From: Epiperipatus broadwayi
Taxonomy: Eukaryota; Onychophora; Udeonychophora; Euonychophora; Peripatidae
Assembly: GCA_028023455.1 (NCBI GenBank)
Contig: JAQFVV010006200.1
Location: 8,110,521 to 8,174,520, forward strand
Reading direction: 5' to 3'
Length of the DNA: 64,000 nt
Part shown: piece by piece, positions 57,857 through 64,000 of the stretch
Position numbering within the stretch: the stretch's first letter is position 1
Layout of the letters: the number at the start of each line of letters is the position of its first letter
The notes under the pieces: generated by a model
What the model saw: only the letters and a program-made list of their open reading frames with translations
The model's database searches: none
Told to the model about the DNA's origin: nothing
Made by a program: the position numbers and the translations under genes

Positions 57857-59729
57857 GTGTTAGGAGATTTTGAACATGATTCAGATTTGAATGAAATTAA
57901 TATGAAAATAACTGATACACTTTTAAAAACTGCAACAAACATAGCTGGTAGAAAAAAGCAGCAATTGACTAATAAAATTTCCACTGAGATTAGAGAATTT
58001 ATGAAGAAAAGAAGGAATATGAATATATACAAAAATGATGTTTTAAAAAAAATTGAATATCTCGAATTTTGTAAAATGGTACGGAAAAGAGTTGAAAATA
58101 ATATAAGAAAGTATAACTGTGAAATAGCAAGGAAAGCTGTAGAAGAAAATAAAAGTCTCAAAAATGTTAAACAACATTTTGGTATTGGTAGGAAATTTAT
58201 ATCTGCAATAAGAAAAAAAGATGGAATTATTACTAAAAAGAGAGATGACATCATGAAATTGGTAGAAGATTTTTATCAAGAATTATATAGTAATAAAGAA
58301 CAAGTACCTCCTATATCTATTACATCATCCGAATTGCCCAGAATTTTAAATGAAGAAGTGAAACATGCAATTAAGTGTATGAAGAAAGGAAAGGCTCCAG
58401 GGAATGATGGAATTATAATTGATATATTAAAAGAAGCAGGTGAAGAAATAGAAACAATTTTAGCAAAGTTATATACCAAATGTCTAAATGATAAAGATGT
58501 ACCGAAAGATTGGAAGAATGCAGTAATAATATTAATATTTAAAAAAGGTGATAAAGAAGATATTAGAAATTACAGACCTATTAGCCTTTTATCAGTTTTA
58601 TATAAAATTTTTACCAAGATAAATTACAACTCGTCTACAGAGAACTTTGGATTTCCACCAACCAAGAGAACAAGCTGGATTTAAAAGTGGTTTTAGTACA
58701 ATAGACCATATCCAGGTATTGAGAGAAGTCATAGAAAGGTCAAACGAATATGAGTTGTCATTATGTTTTGGATTTGTAGATTATGAAAAGGCATTCGATT
58801 CTATACACATTTCTTCAGTGATTAAAGCATTGGATCATCAAGTTATAGATCCAGGATATTGTTGTCATATTTTAAAGAATATTTATAAAAATGCAACAGC
58901 AACAATTAGATTACATAATGATACTGGAAAAATCAATATTGAGAAAGGTGTAAGACAAGGTGACTCCATATCTCCAAAACTTTTTACAGCAGTGCTGCAA
59001 GAAGTATTTTGTGGATTAAAATGGGAAACTAAAGGAGTGAAAGTAAATGGAGAGTATTTAAGTCATTTAGATTTCGCAGATGATGTAGTTGTTTTTGCAA
59101 ATAATGCTTCAGAGCTGCAGGAAATGTTGCAGGAGTTATCAGATGAAAGTAGAAAAGTAGGACTAAAGATAAATGTTAAAAAGACTAAAGTAATGTTTAA
59201 TCGATTTGCTCAAAATATGAAAATAAAGATTGATTATGAAGAATTAGAAGAAGTTAAGAGTTACAAATACCTTGGTCAGATTATTAATACAGATGGAAAC
59301 ATAATGGAGGAAATTAATCATAGAATTAAACTTGGTTGGAGTGCTTTTGGTAGAAATAACTTGATACTAAAAGGAAATATGCCTATGTGTTTGAAAAGGA
59401 TGGTTTTTAACAAATGTGTTTTACCAGTTCTTACTTATGGATCTGAGACTTGGACACTTAATAGAAGAGCAATACAGAGACTTCAGACCACTCAAAGGAG
59501 TATGGAGAGATGTATGTTGGGAGTAACAAGAAGAGATCGAAAACGCAATGTATGGGTAAGACAACAAACAGGTGTTACTGACCTTATTGAAAAAATTAAA
59601 AGATTGAAATGGAGTTGGGCTGGACATATTGCTAGAAGAGATGATAATAGATGGACAATTGAAATTTTAAACTGGATTCCAAGAGATTGTAAAAGACCCA
59701 GAAAGAGACCACGTGAGATGGATGGATGA
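57857..59729 (+). pseudogene. RTE reverse transcriptase with one internal frameshift
   Basis: The first frame (57857-58684, 275 codons) carries the linker and RT fingers: KKGKAPGNDGIIIDILKEAG, LIFKKGDKEDIRNYRPISLL. A frameshift near 58630-58650 leads to the second frame (58647-59729): QAGFKSGFSTIDHIQ, GFVDYEKAFDSI (first catalytic Asp), GVRQGDSISPKLFTAVLQEV, HLDFADDVVVFANN (catalytic FADD), KVGLKINVKKTKVM, VLPVLTYGSETWTLNRRAIQ, RDRKRNVWVRQQTGV and KWSWAGHIARRDDNRWT. Another shift at about 59705 cuts the last 40 residues. The catalytic residues are all present, so this is a recent copy. Confidence 0.93.
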
Positions 59730-60064
59730 AATAAGAAAATGTGCAGGGGTGTTGTGGAGAAGAGAAGCTAAAGATCAGAGATGGATTAAACTTGGAGAGA
59801 CCTTCATCCTGCAGTGGATTGATAATGGTTGATGATGATGATGATATATATATATATAAACAAACTCAGAGCTATATGAACTCCAATCACAGTGTTGATT
59901 CGAATAATGAACGTGATAAGCATGGTGTTTGAAATTGACATCCTACAAGTTTTGTTTACATACATTTCAAAGGGCTTTAGTTTATTAAGTTATATGTTTA
60001 AACATTTGGTTTATTAATCAAAGTTTAATTAATAAAATAAGTTTTATATGACTCTAAGCATTTT

Positions 60065-60265
60065 AAAATAGGCTGATTTAGGAAAGATCATTACATTGAT
60101 AAATATTTTAGTAACAAGTTGGTCATTCTAACTTGGACAATGTATAAAGATTGGTTGTTACACTTTGTGAGAGAATTGTGGTTACTGATGGAGAAAAGCT
60201 CTGAAATGCATTATTTATTGCACTTTTTTTTATATGGTATGGTGATCAAACAATGAATGTTTCAA
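60065..60265 (+). repeat. Dispersed repeat R1, copy 2
   Basis: Homologous to 44725-44945 in the same orientation. It has CTGATGG (60197-60203) followed by an AG..CT stem, GAAA (60215-60218) and TGCA-loop-TGCA, which resembles a decayed hammerhead. It ends in a T-run and the shared atggtgatcaaacaatg block. No coding part. Confidence 0.5.
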
Positions 60266-60619
60266 GCACTTTGGTTAAAATTGTTATCTATCCAAGTTTA
60301 TTTATATATATTTCTAAGCAAATTAACTTATTAAATTATATATAAAATGATAAATATTTTATATTGAATAAATAGTCACGTGATAGTTGAACTGACCTTT
60401 AGCGGCAATGTTCAATAACTTTTTATATGGCAGCTAAAATGCAATTAAACTGTTAATTAAATAAATTTGGCAATTATCACATGACTAAATTATATGTTTT
60501 GTGTGTGTAAAAAATTCATCTAAAATAATAAAAAGGCAAACATTAAATTTTTACAATAAAGAACTGATATATATTTATGCATAGATTTAATTTTTCAAAT
60601 TAATGCATAAACATTTTTT

Positions 60620-61300
60620 GGTATTTGTAAAGTATTCACTGTGTAGCCTTTGGTGGCGCTGTTTCTAGTTAAAAACAGAGCGATATAACATTACCGGGCC
60701 GCTCGATTTTTTTTTCTCTAATAGATCGTATTTTGACATACGGCGGTAGTTTTTTCTTTTTAATATATTGTTTTTTTTTGTTTTTGGACATAATTATTTA
60801 TTTTTTTTTGTTTTCATTTGATAAATTTAAATCTGTAATGGACACTTTAACTTTTTTTTTTGGATCTCAAAAGTTTAATATATTGTTTTTGGACATAATT
60901 ATTATTATCATTTTTTGTTTTCATTTGATAAATTTAAATCTGTAATGGACACTTTAACTTTTTTTTTTGGATCTCAAAAGTAAATAATTTTTGACATACA
61001 TCTTTTTTTTTTTTCATTTCCATTCTAAATCGACTGTTTTTTTTTACAGACATCTTTTTTTTGGTTTGGATTCGATACAATTCAAAGTATAAGGGACAGT
61101 TTTAACTTTTTTTGTTGAATATCTCAAATATACACAATTTTTACATAAGACTTTCTTTTTCTTTGCCTTTTAATATACTGTACTGTTGTTTTTTTTTTTT
61201 TTTGTAAACAGACATCTTTTTTTTTTGTTTAAAATTAGAATCGACACTTTATTTTAGTTTCAATAATAATTTATTATTTCTAATGTATACAGTGATGTGT
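60620..61300 (+). mobile_element. Left end of a Merlin-type element with tandem-repeat interior
   Basis: GGTATTTGTAAAG (60620) and CACTGTGTAGCCTTTGGTGG (60637-60656), then ctgtttctagttaaaaacag, match the two ends of the Merlin element at 39426-41831. The interior repeats a roughly 125-bp unit (tttaatatattgttttt...ggacataatt...aaatctgtaatggacactt...ggatctcaaaag at about 60760-60870 and 60876-60980), with decayed versions up to about 61250. No right terminus was found; the LINE at 61436 may have interrupted it. Confidence 0.6.
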
Positions 61301-61435
61301 AATCATACAATTGAGGTTTACATTGTTGTTCTAACTATCTTGTTATTTCCATTTGGGTTCTGATGAGTCTATGTTGTGCAATATGGTGTGAACATTAAAT
61401 CTTTCACATATTTGTTATCTGATTGTTACCCTCCC

Positions 61436-64000
61436 CCCCCTTTTTTTTTTGCCTTGTTGTTAGTTTGGAATATGTATAATGTCCAAGTGTCCTCAAATCT
61501 TTTTGACAATACCAGGAGTTGGTTTCTCTTCTGGATTTTAATCATTGTTTTGGAAAAAATCTGTTTTATAGTAGGTTGTGGGTGTTCCATGATTAGTTTA
61601 CAATGTGTAACCCATATGGCATAGTTCAAAAATATTGAGAGACGTATTACTGGATAGGTTTTAGTATTGATACTATCCTTCAAAGATGAGATCAGTTGGA
61701 AATCTATCTTGGTGTTGGAGAGTATGGTTTCTTGGATCACTCTGAATTCCGTACATTGTGAGAAGAGGTGTTCCAATGCCTCGTCACCGTTCATGCAAAT
61801 GCTGCAAGTAGGGTCTATGTTGTGACCTCATTTATAAAAGAGGAAGTGATTAGTAGGTAGTCTGTTAATGTTGTATTTAATGAGGAAGTCTAGGTATTTG
61901 GCCTCTAGACTCCATTTTTTAAAGTTGGATACCAGTTTCTGATTATTGTAATAAAATGTGTTGATTATAGGATGTAAGATTGGATGGAGGATTGTGTATG
62001 CTTGCCATAATGATATTTTAGAATTGAATGTGGAGTCGATTATTGGGCAGTACTGTTTGATAAGACTTGTGTTTCTAGTGATCCGTGTTTGTCTGTCTGG
62101 TGGGGGTCGGTCAGTGGGTGTTACCTTTTGAAGCAAAGCTTTTTGGAGAATTGTGTTAAAACCATATGATGCTACCAAGTTGTGTATGACGTTGTGGGTT
62201 TTTTGGAAAATCAATGCCTGAATGGAGTGGAGAACAAGATCATTTAGCTTTCTTGGTCGCTGAGTGCCTTTGAGGATGATCGCGACCGTTTTACCTCTCC
62301 AGAAAAGCCTTGAGCATAAGCCATTTATTTTACTTATGAAGCTTTGGTTGCATTTGATGAATGGAAGAAAGTATTTTTGGCATCACATTCATGTTAATTA
62401 GTGCTACCTTGCCAGGGAGGGAAAGGTAGACTTGTGACAAGGAAGTGATGAATTTGTTTGTTGTTTCCAGGATGTTATCCTGAATCTCTTTGGTCATTGC
62501 TGTGGTAGATTTGAAGATGGAAAACCCAAGATATCTCTGTAGCTTGACAGAGAAGAGGGTGTTGATTTTCCTTCCTGAAACAATTTGCCAGGAGGCAGAC
62601 TTGCTGGGGTTGAATTGCAGCCTGTATTTCTCAGTATAGCGGCTTAATATTGTTTGTAGCAAAGGAATATGTTTTCTTGATGGTAGGATGTTCATTACAT
62701 TGTCCATGTAGGCAAATGTGTTGAATTCTCTGTTTAAATTGGGTATAAAGAGACCTGGTAGATTTTTTTCCAAATCCATCAGGAAGGATTTATATATGCG
62801 ATGAAGCATAGGGCACTGAAGAGGGAACCTTGAGGGAGAGCTTGTGTCGGTTTATCAGGAGGTGATGTTACCATCCATAGTGATGAAACTTTCCCTGTTG
62901 TATAGTAAATTGCTTATGATCTGGACAGCAGCTACAGGAACATCATACTCAGCCAAAATATTTAAGAGTATGTCTATATGTACCAAGTCAAAGGCTGCAG
63001 CAATGTCCAGTTGAATAGCTATTGGCCCTGACTTCCGGTGGATTCTGACATAATCAATGATGGAGAATTATGTTGCCCATTGCGTGTGCAGTAGAGGATC
63101 CCTTCTTGGCATATTGGTTGTTAGATATGTGCTTTAAGACATTTGGTTGAATGAGGTCTTTGATCACAGACTACAATTTTAATTAGAAGGGGTGTCATGG
63201 AAATAGGTCTGTTGTTTGAGAGATCCATAACCTGATTTTTTTTTTATAAATGGAACCAGCGCCACTGGGTAACGGTTAGGTATCACTCTATTACCAGTTG
63301 CTAGGTCATCCACCATCTTCTTTATTATGGGAATTGCAAATTGATTGAGGTGTAGGATTAGGAATCTGGGAATCCCATGTAATCCAGGATGTACACCATC
63401 TGGAAGGGAAGATATTTTCTGTTGGAGTAGGTTTTCTGTGATCCCATGTGGTGCCTGTGGATCAACTTCAGACCAGGATTGTGTGCCATTGAAGATTGCA
63501 GTTTGCATTCTTTTCCGAAGTGTTCGTTTATTGTGATCATCACAGGTGTTCCCAGCAAGGTTTTCCCGTCTGTAATGATGGAGGTGGGAGTGGTTTTGTT
63601 ATTTTTCCCTCGAAGTGCCCATCTCAAGTAGCCTTTTGTCCAGTGGTGTTGTTGAGATAAATAGCATTTGGCTCTCCTAATGGATAGATATTCCGCCAGG
63701 GATTTTTGTCTTGATCAGTATAGGTTTTTAAGACTATATATATCTTGTGTTTTGATAGGTTGACTTTGGAGCATCTGAAGCTGGTTGTCTCTATTTGTAG
63801 AAGATCTCTGAAGAGGCCATTAGGGCCTTTAGCTTTCATGGTGTGGTGTTTTAATATTGTCTGTAGGATGCCTACAAATGAAAACCAGGCTTCTTCAGCT
63901 GGTCCGGAAAGGATGTTGATTTTGTGAAAATATATATAAGATTCAGACACTATGGCCTCTGTCATGTTTGATTTTGTTACCATCCGCATGGTTTTGTGAA
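61436..64000 (-). mobile_element. Antisense LINE (family L-D), running off the window
   Basis: Read on the minus strand from 64000: a linker (IYIVLKTYTDQDKNPWRNIY at about 63730-63790), then RT: a frame with GTQSWSEVDPQAPHGITENL, KISSLPDGVHPGLHGIPRFL and VPFIKKKSG (63179-63508). A separate frame gives AIQLDIAAAFDLVHIDILLN (about 62960-63020, catalytic Asp), and QALPQGSLFSALCFIAYINP (about 62790-62850). After a shift come FAYMDNVMNIL (at about 62690, where YADD would be) and YRLQFNPSKSASWQ. The C-terminal knuckle with NGDEALEHLFSQC lies at about 61750-61794. The end is an A-run at about 61441-61450. The catalytic block reads YMDN, so it is dead. The endonuclease should lie beyond 64000. Confidence 0.82.

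Larger units (their letters stand above)
56552..59846 (+). mobile_element. RTE-type non-LTR retrotransposon, near full length (copy B)
   Basis: This includes a 5' leader (56552-56877, shared with copy A), an APE-type endonuclease, a reverse transcriptase, and a 3' end with gatgatgatgat repeats. It lies between two (AT)n tracts (56524-56551 and 59846-59860), so it probably inserted into an AT microsatellite, and the target duplication cannot be separated from it. The RT motifs (VDYEKAFDS, GVRQGDSISPKLFTA, LDFADDVVVF) and the short 3' repeats identify the RTE clade. A handful of stops and frameshifts (about 57084, 57180, 57566, 57793, 58630-58650, 59710) make it non-autonomous today. Confidence 0.93.

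Noticed and set aside
57853-58254. 133-codon minus-strand open frame
   Set aside because: Antisense shadow of the RTE coding region on the plus strand.
55480-64000. Next upstream hexosaminidase exon with the GGDE motif
   Set aside because: I scanned the minus strand for Gly-Gly-Asp-Glu coding with splice sites and found none; it probably lies beyond the window.
1-64000. CRISPR arrays, rRNA, bacterial operons
   Set aside because: No regularly spaced repeats, no rRNA segments and no tightly packed genes; the sequence is eukaryotic.

Overview
This is AT-rich (visually above 70% A+T) animal nuclear DNA. It contains spliced coding exons, very long introns and a dense layer of decayed transposable elements: RTE and other non-LTR retrotransposons, Penelope-like elements, Ty3/gypsy relics, hAT, Merlin and several foldback/MITE families. 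There is no bacterial-style gene packing, rRNA or CRISPR. The phylum cannot be fixed from the sequence; the repeat mix would fit several invertebrate groups.

The one host gene I can support lies on the minus strand and runs almost the whole length of the window. It is the 3' part of a lysosomal-type beta-hexosaminidase (glycoside hydrolase family 20, HEXA/HEXB-like). Five consecutive coding exons at 55407-55479, 45293-45464, 27691-27778, 21932-22030 and 1680-1764 join in phase through canonical GT/AG sites and end at a stop that overlaps an AATAAA signal. The introns are about 9.9, 17.5, 5.7 and 20.2 kb. The upstream exons, including the one that should carry the catalytic Asp-Glu pair, are not found up to 64000.

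Nearly everything else is intronic or flanking mobile DNA. From left to right: a LINE tail (695-1160); a nested foldback (1838-2822); an antisense full-length RTE (3516-6595); an inverted pair of Penelope-like tails (7838-8300); a hAT MITE with perfect 8-bp duplications (9714-10031); an antisense LINE tail (10360-10630); a 1.6-kb Merlin-type derivative (11134-12741); a 1.6-kb LINE relic (13450-15085); long inverted repeats (17.6-18.3 kb); a 101-bp Merlin-type MITE (20653-20753); a TTAA MITE (21197-21302); an 88-bp tRNA-like retroposon (23206-23293); an RTE tail (24927-25399); two MITEs (29.3-30.0 kb); a gypsy gag relic (30220-31120); two Penelope-like elements head to head (31395-34000); a second tRNA-like retroposon (35809-35912); a hAT transposase relic (37600-39207); a Merlin element with transposase remnants (39426-41831); a TTAA element carrying a hammerhead-ribozyme-like sequence (46941-47405); a LINE C-terminus (47855-48250); a gypsy integrase relic (49150-49780); another inverted Penelope-like pair (53646-54346); a near-complete RTE (56552-59846); a Merlin-type left end (60620); and an antisense LINE running off the right edge (61436-64000).

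The most interesting material is the set of Penelope-like and hammerhead signals. At three loci, Penelope-like 3' tails point outward in head-to-head inverted pairs. One tail family combines a tRNA-like A box and B box with a hammerhead-like core. A separate TTAA-flanked element holds a hammerhead with a well-paired stem I. The second focus is a Merlin-type family seen at four sizes that share the terminal GGTA and a subterminal block.
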